From positions 72,161,188-72,225,187 of the forward strand of contig CM035808.1 in the NCBI GenBank assembly GCA_020466095.1: a stretch of DNA of 64,000 nucleotides, in the 5' to 3' direction. The notes below the pieces were generated by a model that searched no databases, was not told where the DNA came from, and worked only from the letters and a program-made list of their open reading frames with translations. Shown here one piece after another: positions 21,287-32,736 of the stretch. This stretch comes from Chlorops oryzae (taxonomy: Eukaryota > Arthropoda > Insecta > Diptera > Chloropidae). The number at the start of each line of letters is the position of its first letter. The first letter of the stretch is position 1. The translations under genes and the position numbers were made by a program.

Positions 21287-22506
21287 GACATTTTACCAAT
21301 TGGTAAAATAGAGCTGTAAATTATTTCAAGACTATGGGAAAGAATTTAATCTCAAAACTTTGAAGAATGCACCCGAAACAAATTTTGTGCTCTAGATTTA
21401 CTACCATAAACACAGCACTTATTTCTGAATAAAGAGAATAAGAGAAGGCTTAAGGGTTCCCAAAACAATAAATAGATATTTCCAATATATCTTACATCAA
21501 AAACTCACATTGAAAATATATCATTATGTAAATAAAAATCGTCTTGTTTTATGTTTTTAAGCTCATGAACTTAATGCAAACAGATAAAAAAAACATAACA
21601 TGACTTTTAAGGCGCTCCACTACATACGGACCCAGAGATACAAGTTTCTATTTAAACGCGGCCCTTTTTGTTTATGCATTTTCTCATAATTTTTCCCCAT
21701 TGCTTTTTATACCCGGCTCACTCAGTGTCGAGGGTATGTTGCATTTGTGCGTACGTCTATAACACCCAGAACCAGTCAAGATAGAATGTACAAAATTTCA
21801 GTATATAGAAATGATCAGCGTCACCAGGAGATTCGATTTAGCAATGGCCCGTCTGTTTGTCCGTATACAGTTTTCTTATCGAACGATTTGAGCAATGCGT
21901 GCTCAATGGGACGTGGGTAAGAACAAGTTAGTTCGAGAATGGACCTGATCGGACAATTATTAGGGGTACCTCCAGCACTAGGGTCTGTTATAAAAATCAC
22001 AAAAACTGCTCTAAAACCGGATTACTTCAAGATATGATGATATTTTTTTCAAAAATTCCAAAACTGCCCCAAAGTCGGACATATGAGCATATATTTAAGC
22101 CCCCGATAGAACTTAAATAATTTGAAAAATTGGACGTAGCAAAGGGGCGGTTTTCACAGAGAAATTTAATAAATTCGCTATATAAGGCCGTTAAGGCATT
22201 TATAGTCTCTACAATATTTATTCTTAATGATTCTGTTTTTTGGGCGTGTTTTAAAAATTTTTTAAAGATTTGTGTTTGTGTCGGGTTATTTTATTGTGAG
22301 GCTCGCATGACTATAACACTCTTACTTGTTTCTATTGTTTTTATATTCATTTCACTTCTTCTTATTGTATAATAGAAACACAATGTCAGTGGCGTATTCA
22401 AGAGGGCCGTTACTATGTTTAAAACGACTTTTGAAGTTTATTATTGCGCGATTGTAATGTTGAAAAATGAAAATGTGTTCCTATGTTTCATAAATAATAC
22501 AGCCCT
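21287..22506. other. Spacer with a degraded mini-me-like piece
   Basis: From about 21705 to 21910 the sequence has TATACCCGGCTC, CTATAACACCCAGAA, ATGATCAGCGTCACCAGG and CCGTCTGTTTGTCCG. These resemble, in reverse orientation, the tail of dipteran mini-me/DINE-1-like repeats. Nothing else was recognised; the 80-codon frame near 22130 has no sign of being a gene. Confidence 0.45.
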
Positions 22507-23310
22507 GTGAAGTTGGCATGGACAACGGCGAATTTTAAAACGAAAGGTATGTTATTCGTTTGCTCAAGGTAGGCCCACTTATGCCCAGGAAAAATTTTCG
22601 TTTGCCCACCCTAGGTTCAAAAGTTATAGCAAAAACAAAATTTTCGGTGTGAAGTTGGCAACGCTAAAGGCGAATTTTCAAACGAAGAGTACGTCATTCG
22701 TTTGCCCAAGGTAGGCCCACTTATGCCCAGGAGAAATTTTCGTTTGCCCACCCTAGGTTCAAAACTTATAGCAAAAACAAAATTTTCGGTGTGAAGTTGG
22801 CAACGCTAACGGTGAATTTTTAAACGAAGAGTACGTCATTCGTTTGCCCAAGGTAGGCCCACTTATGTCCAGGAAAAATTTTCGTTTGCCCACCCTAGGT
22901 TCAAAACTTATAGCAAAAACAAAATTTTCGATGTGAAGCTGGCAACGCTAACCGGCGAATTTTTCAACGAAAAGTACGTCATTCGTTTGCCCAAGGTAGG
23001 CCCACTTATGTCCAGGAAAACTTTTCGTTTGCCCACCCTAGGTTCAAAACTTATAGCAAAAACAAAATTTTCGATGTGAAGCTGGCAACGCTAACCGGCG
23101 AATTTTTAAACGAAAAGTACGTCATTCGTTTGCCCAAGGTAGGCCCAGTTATGTCCAGGAAAACTTTTCGTTTGCCCACCCTAGGTTCAAAACTTATAGC
23201 AAAAACAAAATTTTCGATGTGAAGCTGGCAACGCTAACCGGCGAATTTTTAAACGAAAAGTACGTCATTCGTTTGCCCAAGGTAGGCCCACTTATGTCCA
23301 GGAAAAATAC
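22507..23310. repeat. 142-bp minisatellite, about 5.6 copies
   Basis: Units start GTGAAGTTGGC or GTGAAGCTGGC at about 22507, 22649, 22791, 22933, 23076 and 23219, a spacing of 142-143 bp. Each unit contains CAAGGTAGGCCCA, CCAGGAAAA and TTTGCCCACCCTAGG. Later units are more alike than the first, consistent with tandem expansion from one side. Confidence 0.95.
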
Positions 23311-23573
23311 AGAAAGAAAACTCCTGTGCGAACATTTTTGCAAGAAGATGAAGATGAATCCTCAAAAAAGGAAAAGCTTGTGAAGATTCATTTACCTTAG
23401 CATATCGGAAAACATATGCACACGGATTTTTCGTTTTAAAAAAAAAATTTTTTGCTATTACGTTTGTCCACCCACTTTTCAAAACTTTGCATGCTTATTT
23501 GGTGCCATTTGGACGGCTATAGACACGTGGAATGGAGAGATGCTTTCCCAATCTGAATGTGGTAAAATAAGAT

Positions 23574-23933
23574 TCAAAAATATAGGTGGGTATGAAACAG
23601 ATTTGCTTTTTGTAAAACTTGGTGAGCAATTTGAGCTTGTTTCCGAATTGTTATTACACTGTTACTGTTACTGTTATTACAGTCCAGCGGTATTTCGATA
23701 TGAAAACATTCCTTAAGCTCCGTCAATAAATTCCATCTGTTACCTCTAACATAGGCATTAAGAGTCTCAGGCCCCAGTGTTTTCAGTGATGCACAAACTT
23801 CTCTCCAGACGCTGTCCGAACGCGGTTTTAAATGGCTATTTTCGTCGAAAACTTCATGTTGCTTCAGTACTTTAAGCATAAGCTCTGGATTAATGAGCGC
23901 ATTGCGAGGCATTCCGGTAAAAACTTTTCCCAA
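23574..23933 (-). CDS. Unrecognised 119-residue protein-like frame, possibly transposon-derived
   Basis: The frame has balanced, protein-like composition (RNALINPELMLKVLKQHEVF, then SDSVWREVCASLKTLGPE, then AYVRGNRWNLLTELKECF). It looks like a small helical domain, perhaps DNA-binding, with a trailing Asn/Ser-rich part. No family was recognised. It lies in repeat-rich spacer between a minisatellite and an inverted-repeat element, so it is probably a fragment of a transposon gene; a short host gene is possible. Confidence 0.35.
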   Translation of the reverse strand: MGKVFTGMPRNALINPELMLKVLKQHEVFDENSHLKPRSDSVWREVCASLKTLGPETLNAYVRGNRWNLLTELKECFHIEIPLDCNNSNSNSVITIRKQAQIAHQVLQKANLFHTHLYF

Positions 23934-24801
23934 ATAACTTATCTATCGTGTGCGTCTACAAGTACGATGCGACACTCCTTACAGTTGAAAGCTGATATCT
24001 TAAATAAATGAAGACTTCCCACTTAGCGCCAATATTTTTAGTACTTGTTCCTGCTATACCCAGTTGGACATTATCGCATGCATGAAAAAAACATCAATGC
24101 AGAAGAAGTGAAGCATTCATTGGTAAAGAGGCCAATTGGTGCTTTTTCGAATGATATTCTAGTGAAAATATCACAGAAGCAAGAGCACGTTGCAACAGGC
24201 TCTTCTTCAAATGAAATTTTCATTTGAAAGAGAGTAGTACACTCCTATTTTCAATTAAGACTCTATGAAATTTTCATGACAAAATGTTTTTCAATCTGTG
24301 CGCTACAATTGTCAAAAGCTTTATAACTTTTTTGTACTTAAGATGTTTCAAGAATTGAAACTCTTAAGTCTTTCCAAAGGCGATGATGTGTCACAATCAG
24401 GAAGTGATGAAGTATGGCCATATTCGCCAAATTTTTTAACATATTCTTTTTCTTCTCCTCTCAGATCCCCGCGTGGTATACTATTTTTTCAAATATACTC
24501 TATATATCGATAGCTTCGGATAGAAAGGGCGTAACTCATTATTTTGAAACTTTACAGGAGAAGGAAAAAACTTCATAAAATCGCAAAGGTTAGATATTTA
24601 AAAAAAGTTTAAACGCAAAGTCAATTAAATACTACGCACGAAATTTGTTTTAGGCTTGAATTTTTTTTTTTTTTCTGTGTTTCGAGCAGTTTTCTGAGTT
24701 AGGGCTTTTTGATACCAATTTTCGTTCAAAACACGCGAGTTAGGTCTTTGTACGCAAAGTTTAAAATATAAATAAAATTATAAGATGCGATCCAGCACTA
24801 T

Positions 24802-25047
24802 ACTATAACCAATAATATCGGTTAGTGGTTTCTATTGATAAAATTAATTCAAAACAAATATTTTTTGAAACGCATTATTCACTGTTTTCACGTTCGTGTC
24901 TTGAGTCGTTGCATGCACACAGACCAAGAGAGACATGCAAAGACTTAAGAAAGGAACGTGAAAACAGTGAATAATGCGTTCCAAAAAATATTTGTTTTGA
25001 ATTAATTTTATCAATAGAAACCACTAACCGATTTTAATGGTTATAGT
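24802..25047. repeat. Long imperfect palindrome (about 95-bp arms)
   Basis: ACTATAACC...CACTGTTTTCACGTTC on the left pairs with GAACGTGAAAACAGTG...GGTTATAGT on the right with few mismatches, leaving a loop of about 60 bases. It could be a foldback-type insertion inside the larger element. A related CTGTTTTCACGTTCG...CTTAAGTC segment occurs in the Transib-like element at about 33334-33363. Confidence 0.85.
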
Positions 25048-25359
25048 CTCAAAAACCTCGTCATAGATTGAGGTTTGCGGCATTTGAGTAGAAAATTTAT
25101 TTTTTTTCTACTAGGGTCATTATTTGGCCAGTTTGGGGATGGAACCCAAAATTCAGTTTTAAAAAAAAGTAATAATTATAACATATTATTAAAACATACC
25201 AAAAACGAATCCAATATTCTTCATATTAGGCTCGTTTAAAAGGTACTTGTGTAAATTTTTCGAATATACATACTGAACATGCTCGTTCTTGTTCCTACGG
25301 CATCTACTTATATTATAGATTGAAGTTCGTGAGGCATTTTTATTTAATTTAAGCCTATT

Positions 25360-25810
25360 TTTGTATGGGGACCCCCCTAAGGAGGGGAGATAGAGGGTAG
25401 GTATGTTTAAAGAAAATACTTGGGGTAAAATAATAATGGGGGTCGGTCATATATATCAGCCCCCTAGGAGGGGTTTGACTGTAGTGACAGGCATTTTGTC
25501 TGAAATTGTGATAAAATTAAGGTAATTTTGTATGGGTGACCCCCTAAGGAGGGGAGATAGGGGGTCAGTATGTTGGGAAAAAATGTTAATGAGACAAAGT
25601 TAATGGGGGTCGGTCAAACATTTGACTCCTCTAGGGGCACTCTGGGGCTAGTTAGGACAGTGGGGGAAAAATTCATAAAAAAAATTACTTTTGTATTGGA
25701 GCCCCCTTAAGGAGTGGAGATAGGGGGAAGGTATGTTTGGATAAATTGTTGGGAATAAAAATATAATGGTAGTTGGTCCTACATTTGACCCCTCTAGGAG
25801 CTACTCTGCT
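25360..25810. repeat. Three degenerate tandem repeats of about 165 bp
   Basis: Units begin near TTTGTATGGG/GTATTGG followed by a CCCCCTAAGGAGGGG-like near-palindrome, at about 25364, 25529 and 25689. Each contains a GGGGGTCGGTC-like and a CCTCTAGGAG-like segment. No coding potential is seen. Confidence 0.75.
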
Positions 25811-26258
25811 TACAGTAACATCAAAAATTTGGAAAAAAATCAAAAATTAAATTTTTCTAATGACTTGATGCGTGACATTTTTTTAAAAAATAACCTTAAA
25901 ATTAGTATTTTATGAAGTCTAATAAAAGTTCAGCGTACTATGATACAGGAAAAGAGTTTCAAAAAAAGTCATCACCCTAATGCACACGCACAGTTATGAA
26001 TGTTAATTTATAGGTCTCGCCATCACTGGCGTAGTTGAACGTCTTTTTGTGAGTTAGGGCTTTTTTCTTTCGCAAAATTGTTCGCTATGAGTTAGGGCTT
26101 TTTTTAAAGTAACTATAACTTCGGTATTTTCAATCAAAGGTCGTCAATTTTTTTGGAGGGGGTGTATTTGAGAGTCGACCATCAGAAAATGCAAAAATCT
26201 CGTTTTTAAAAAAAAATGAGTTGCGCCCTTTCTATCCGAAGCTAACGATATACTCTAT

Positions 26259-26678
26259 TTTCAAATGAAATAATTATGGACGTTTGATACATTTCGGCCA
26301 GCCAGCTCTCTTTGCCCAAATGAAGTTTTCATGCGGACCAGGGTCATACACTGCTTTACTTAATGAATAAAACATGATTTTTGAAGTACTGAACATAGCG
26401 GCCATCTCCTAACAAAATTCATTAGAAGTAAGGGTTGGTAATGCGAATAGTCGCAGTATGAATTTTCACCACTTCGGAAGTACTGCAGAAGTAGTGATAT
26501 TTTGGGCTGGGTACCTTTAATCTGAAAATCTACTTATCGGATAGTGGGATTTTAAGGAAATAAGTTGGGCAGGCAGACCGATTTAAATTGAATCCTATTG
26601 AAAACCTAACTGAATTTGCACAAAAACGCATAAAATTTCGCAATATGTGGCGTTGATATCAACCAATTGCACCCAAAC
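26259..26678. other. Spacer up to the scaffold gap
   Basis: Holds a diverged direct copy (about 26380-26475) of the sequence at 21000-21110. No gene is seen. Confidence 0.5.
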
Positions 26679-26778
26679 NNNNNNNNNNNNNNNNNNNNNN
26701 NNNNNNNNNNNNNNNNNNNNNNNNNNNNNNNNNNNNNNNNNNNNNNNNNNNNNNNNNNNNNNNNNNNNNNNNNNNNNN
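26679..26778. other. Assembly gap (100 N)
   Basis: Exactly 100 undetermined bases, the usual placeholder for a gap of unknown size. Arm B of the inverted repeat starts at the very next base. Confidence 0.99.
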
Positions 26779-27199
26779 CCAGGAAGACCCAAAGCCAACC
26801 AACAAAGATATTCGAAGATGTAGAAAGCTCTTAACAAGGAAATCCTTAATGCTATGTTCTCACTATAGTGGTGAAGTTCCTAACCCGATATTTTAATTCA
26901 AAGCGTTCATATCAGCTTCGAGCGAATAAAGGTTTACTAACGTCATATGACCTAGCTGAAAAGTAGACTACTTCCGAAGTGGTGAAAATTCATACTGCGA
27001 CTACTCGCATTACTAACCCTACCTTCTAATAAAGTTTGTTAGCAGATGGCTGCTGTTTTCATTACATGCATGCGATAATGTCCGACTAGGGAGTTTGACA
27101 ACTAAAAAAGCGCAAGGTATATCATCGAGAAACTATGGGTGTTCATTCAGACCTCGAACTTAGTGAACTTTGAGAACATTTTAAACAGCCGTCAAAGCT

Positions 27200-28712
27200 T
27201 GTTGCGGTGGTATTTTACACGAGAATAATGAAAATAGCACACATCAAATGCAACCGTGTAAGGAGGCTGATCAGCTGAGTGACGAATTTCGGAGAGGGAG
27301 ACCAATATAGGGAAGAAGGACAAAAGAGGGAAAGAGATAAGGAGAACAAAAAAAGAACCTTCTAGAACAGGAAGTGAGGCAACAGTCAAAAAAAATAAGA
27401 AGAGGAAAAAAAAGGAAGAGGAGAGAAAAAACGGGGAGAAGGTTGCTGAACGTTGAGCCGAAAGGAGCGACAGCGGAAAAAAAGAAAAGAGGCCAAGTGA
27501 TCATCAAAACGCCGATAAGAAAAAGTACGGCCGCGACTCAAAAATTTAATTGAAAGAAAATAAAAGACACCAACACGGGACGTAAAATACGTGATTCCAA
27601 GACGAGAAAAACTAGAAAGACGAAAAATAAAAATAAAAACACGCGCATGTAAAGCGATTCGCGCGGATGCGAATCCGGTAAGAAACGTCGGTGCCGGGAA
27701 AAAGAAAAGGGCTTGACGGAAAAGCTGGCGCCGGAAGCAGAAGATTCATCAATAAGCTGGATGGCGAAAGAAAGAAAGCTGAAGACATAACCTCAACCGA
27801 GAAGTGCGATTGCAGATCAGGCGAAATCTGGAAGTCTTGAGAAGAAGCGGTTAGAATACCGAGTGGCGAAGAAAAGGGCGAATCCAACAGATTGGTGAGA
27901 GCGTTTAAAGTCGCAACCGAAATTTATTTGTAGACCAATTGTCAATATATTAAAATTTTTTGTGTTGATCTCGCGGAAAGTAATGAAATCTCGATTTCTT
28001 TGTAAAAAAAAAAGGCAAACCAAATTCGAAGATACAGCTTTCTTTCAATGTTTTTTTTTTTGTGATATTTTTGTAAAGAAACAATATTGAACGTATTATT
28101 TTTATTTGTTAGACGTTGTAAACGGCCACCAAACCAGCTAGCTACGACTGAGTAAAGTAAAGTAATCTGTCCACGAGCTCTTAGGGAACATATATATTTT
28201 TTTGTGTGATTATGATGAACAAAAGACAAAAACCGTAGCAAGCGATTTAGGACCGGAGTAAAGAAAAAAAAATTGTTTTATAAAAGAAAAAAAAAAAAGA
28301 ATTAAAGGATAATATAATTAGAATTAAAGAAAAAAGAAGATTAATAGCAAAAATTAAATGTAGAAAGCAAACAAATTTTGATAAGTGCTGCACATGTTTA
28401 AATCAATTGATATATTAAAAGATTTATAATGAAGTTGGAAATGATGGAGTAATTTTATTTGGATCTCCTTGGAAGGAAAGCCCATGCGGAAAGATGAAAA
28501 AGGTGACTGTAAGTGTGATGAGCAAATCTGATAGTAAGTGTTTCGGTGTTCTTGTTGACTACCTTGAGAGGAAAGTAAATGATGAATATAAATGTTTTGT
28601 TGTCCGTTGAACTGCCAAACGAAGAACGTGTATTTCGGGTTGGAGTATCCCGCCCTGAGCCTGAGCTAGCCATCAGGTTTTTTTTTATCCAGGCACAGGC
28701 ATTCGCGGAACA
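27200..28712 (+). repeat. 5' LTR of the gypsy element
   Basis: 1,513 bp, TGTTGCGG...CGGAACA. Purine-rich stretches around 27300-27500 are shared with the other two LTR copies. Immediately followed by ATAAA and the primer-binding site. Confidence 0.9.
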
Positions 28713-28717
28713 ATAAA

Positions 28718-28727
28718 TGGCGCCCAA
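28718..28727 (+). other. Primer-binding site matching tRNA-Lys(CTT)
   Basis: TGGCGCCCAA is complementary to the 3' end (including CCA) of the Drosophila-type tRNA-Lys(CTT). The match ends after ten bases. This tRNA would prime minus-strand DNA synthesis. Confidence 0.8.
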
Positions 28728-29223
28728 TTTAAAGCAATTCCTGTCTAGGATTCAAGAAGGAAGTTTGTATTAAGGAGTAGTAAAGTAAAGGACAAAACCG
28801 TCCTCATTGCATCGATTCACGGTAAAATCACCGGTAAAACGTGTATCTAGGCAATGACTAAGTGCTAAGTTAAGTTTAGAGCCGCTTAAGTATACTAAAA
28901 GTTGCACCCGTTCGTGATCCGAGTTTTTCGTGAAGAAGAAGCGAAGGGACACGTTGTCCGAACCGGTGTGACCGTCAAAAAAAAAAAAAAAAATAATAAA
29001 AAAAAAAAAAAAGAAAAAAATTATATACCTATATATATTATTATTTTTCTTTTTTGTTTTGAAAGTTCGAGACCACGACAGTCCATTTTTTTCATGGACA
29101 TGCCGTTTGTCCGAACGGTTAATAGTAGTGGAGTTAGGTTGGTGCGGCAGCTTATAGCTCACGTAGGCTCACAGATAGGCCCTTTGTGGTACCATAGAGA
29201 CACGACTATCCCCTTTCTACTTC

Positions 29224-32200
29224 CTATAGAAGCCAATTTGACTTCCTGATGAACCGCGCGATGTCTGAAATTTTGATTTCTGACAGTTCGGTGAGGCTGG
29301 TCAGAAAGGTGTGTCCCAGTAGAGACAGTCTTTTTGACGCTAAGGCCGGGCACTGACACAGGAGGTGGAGAATGGATTCCTCCTCCTCCTCCGAGCGACA
29401 GCTCCGGCAAAAGTCATTGTATGGGGCTCCCAGCCTTGCGGCATGTCTGCCGAACAGGCAATGGCCGGTGAGAACTGATACCGTCTGATGGATGGAGGTG
29501 TTGCTGAGTTTCACCAGGTCCCTGGATCGTCTCTTATTCAGAGATGGCCAGGTTTGTCTAGTGATCCCGCAGAAATCTTCTTCGACCCAAAGCTTATTTG
29601 CCAGGTCGAGATATTCTTCTTTTATGCGGAATTTCACTGTAGCCAGTGGGATTCCTATGTTAGAAAAGGAGGTCTCTGGAAGCGATGTGCCCATCTTAGC
29701 AAGTTCATCGGCCTTGCAGTTTCCTTCAGTGTCCCTGTGCCCCGGTACCCAGAAAATGGATACCGCTGAATGTTCCGCTATCTCGTTGAGAGATTTCCGG
29801 CATTCTTGGACAAGTTTTGATGTGGACTCCAGTCCGCAATCAAAGGATTTGATAGCCGCCTGGTTGTCGGTGAAAATGTAAATATTCCTGCCAAATATCT
29901 CATTACACATGAGCCACCTGGCGGCGTGGTTAATGGCCATGACCTCCGCTTGAAATACACTGCAGTGGTCAGGCAGACGGAGGGCTGAACTAAGGTTTAA
30001 GCTGTTAGAATAGATACCGCACCCTACCCTTGAGTCGAGTTTAGAGCCGTCAGTATAAATTTCAATTGCGTCCCGGTTGATTTGTAGACCATCGCACCAC
30101 TCCTCCCTGCTCGGTATGCGGGTGGTATATCCGCATTCGAAGCAGAGCGAAGGGGTGCGATAGTCCACATCAGTCGGGATTCTGAAATCTTTTGTCAAGA
30201 TTTGTGAGTGACCAGTGTCTGTTCTGGTCCATTGGCAGACGGTGTTCAATCGCTTAGCCGCGATCTTCGCTTGTTGTCTGATGAGGAGTGATGTTGGTAG
30301 CCAACAAAGGATTGTAAAAAGTGCCTTGGAAGGGGTAGTTCTCAGTGCTCTTGTTATCAATAGAGCAGACTGTCTCCTCACCCTGTCTAAGGCTTGAATA
30401 TACGATGATTTATAGGTGATCGGCCACCAAAAGATTGAGCCATATAGAAGGATCGGTTCCACCACAGCTTGGTAGAGCCATTGTATAGAATTGGGGGAAA
30501 GTCCCCATTTTGTGCCTATTGCCCTTTTACAGCAATATAACGAACAGAGTGCTTTTCTGGCTCTCTCCTTGGTGTTTTCTCTCTATAGGAGCTTAGAGTC
30601 GAGTATCAGCCCTAAGTATTTGACTTGGCTGCTTAGTTTCAAGACAACCCCATTTAATTTTGGTAGGTTGAAAGATGGGATCTTGTATCTTCTGGAGAAG
30701 AGTACGAGTTCCGTTTTATTAGGATTGATTTCTAGTCCACACTCCCCGCTCCAGCGGCTGAGTGTTCCTAGATGTTGAGACATCCTATCCGAGATGATGT
30801 CGAGATGCTTCCCGGTGACGGATATTGCAATGTCATCTGCGTACGCTACTACATTGCATCTGATGTCATCGAGTACAGTTAGCAGAGAGTTCACAACCAG
30901 ATTCCAGAGAAGGGGGGAGAGGACACCTCCTTGGGGTGTTCCTCTCTCCACTTTTCTGCTGTGCTGCGTGTTCCCCACCGACGCAGTGATAGTCCTATCA
31001 ATAAGTAGACTTTTCACTATGTTATTTATCGTGCCATCAACTCCTAAGTTGGCTAAAGTTGACGTCACGGCTTGTGGGCAGACGTTGTTGAACGCCCCTT
31101 CTATGTCTACAAACGCACTGAGCGTATATTCTTTGTGAGAAAGTGATTTCTCAATTTGTTGAATTACTTTATGCATTGCTGTCTCTACAGATTTGCCTTT
31201 GGTATAGGCATGTTGAGATCCAGATATATTATCGATACTGATGGTATCATTTATGAAGTAGCCAAGGATCCTCTCGAAAGTTTTCAGAAGAAAGGATGAA
31301 AGGCTGATGGGACGAAAGTCTTTCGGTTTCGTATGACTTGCTTTGCCTGGCTTAGGTATAAAGATTACTCTGTACTCCCGCCATTTAACGGGAATATGTG
31401 AGAACTTCATACAGGCGTTGTAAATCATTGTAAGCCAATGAATAGCCCACTCCGACGAGCGTTGCAGGTCGGCTGGTATGATGCCATCTGGGCCAGGAGA
31501 TTTAAACGGGGCGAACGATTTGATCGGTGGTCGGATTCCTGGTAGCTACCTGGGAAATGAGTGTCCAGGAGGACCTCCAGGGTTTCTGAGGGAGTATCAG
31601 TCCAGGTCCCATTCTCCCTTTGGATGCAACCTGGGTACCTTGGCGACGAGCTTAGGATTTTGCGTAGGCGATTCGTTTCGGAGATGCTTTCTATTTTATC
31701 ACAGAAGGTTCTCCAGGACGATCGCTTCGCTTTCCTGACGACGTACTTAAATATTCGGAGGTTCTCCCTATAGGGTTGCCAGTCCGATGTTCTTTTGGCT
31801 TCATTGAAGCATTTTCTACATGTCCTTCTAAGGATAGCGATTTCCGCATTCCACCAGGGAGGTTTAATTTTGCCCCTAGGTTTAGCGCGGTTACATGCTG
31901 CGTTGGCCGCGGTTTCGTAGGCCAACGTGAAAGTGTCTACTGTTTCATCTAAGCTTTGTATGCTCTGGATGGGAGTAGGTGTCGGATCAAGTGCAAACTT
32001 AAGGGAGGAGTGAAACTTCTCCCAGTTTGTACGTTTCCTGTTCGTGAACCTAGTTGGATTTTTAGTATCTAACTCTCAAACTATAAAGGTAATATATCTA
32101 TGGTCTGACAGTGAGCAGTCTGAAGAGACCGTCCACTGCCGGACAAGGCTAGATGACCGTTCACTAATTAATGTGAGGTCTAGGACCTCGCTACGGTTGG

Positions 32201-32736
32201 TTCGAGGTCAAAAATGTAGGTTCCTCACCTATGTTAGCTACTGTAAGGCAGTTGCTTAATATATAATCAAAAAGTGACTCACCCCTTTCATTCGTGTCGG
32301 TGCTGCCCCACACCTGATGATGGGAGTTGGCATCCGCCCCTATGATTATGGGGGTGTGTGTCCTGTTGGCTTCTGCTGTCAAGGCCCTTAAAAGGTTGCA
32401 TGGAGGGTTAGGCCCATGGTCATGCGCCATGTAGCAGGACGCTATCCATAGTGGCGAACCACCCGCTCTGACCGCTATGCTGGCGTTGTCGTCATCGCAG
32501 AACCTGTTGAGTGCAATCATGTCAATTGAATTCTTAATTAGGATACAGGCTCGTACCTTACCTGTGCCAGGTGATACCAGGGTGTAGCCTGGTTGGTTTA
32601 ATCCACAAACCCGTTCCTGCGAGAACCAAGGTTCCTGGATTAGGCATATGTCCTGCCCTGATTTTGCCAGACGGAGGAGTAGTGCTGCTGACGCAGCCTT
32701 AGAATGGTGAAGGTTAATCTGCAATACCTTCACCAT
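29224..32736 (-). pseudogene. LINE ORF2, copy B, with stop and frameshifts
   Basis: Endonuclease 32736-32191, linker 31925-31425, RT 31428-30583 and RNase H plus CCHC 30465-29224, with the same motifs as copy A. RNase H and the C-terminus form one open 413-codon frame here, whereas copy A is frameshifted in that part. Copy B has its own defects: a frameshift near 32200 and a TGG-to-TAG change near 30584 just after SKLL. The independent damage shows that the arms have evolved separately. Confidence 0.9.

Larger units (their letters stand above)
24504..26247. mobile_element. 1.74-kb inverted-repeat DNA element with an 11-bp flanking repeat
   Basis: The termini share TAGCTTCGGATAGAAAGGGC then G(T/C)AACTCATT in inverted orientation (from 24511, and ending at 26244). 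An 11-bp direct repeat ATATACTCTAT lies at both sides (24493-24503, 26248-26258). Duplications of 9-11 bp are typical of Mutator-like elements, but no transposase is present and the class is inferred. It contains a large hairpin and three 165-bp repeats. Confidence 0.7.

Noticed and set aside
22130..22372. An 80-codon hydrophobic frame as a membrane protein
   Set aside because: A+T-rich and near a decayed mini-me-like piece, with no start context or homology evident.
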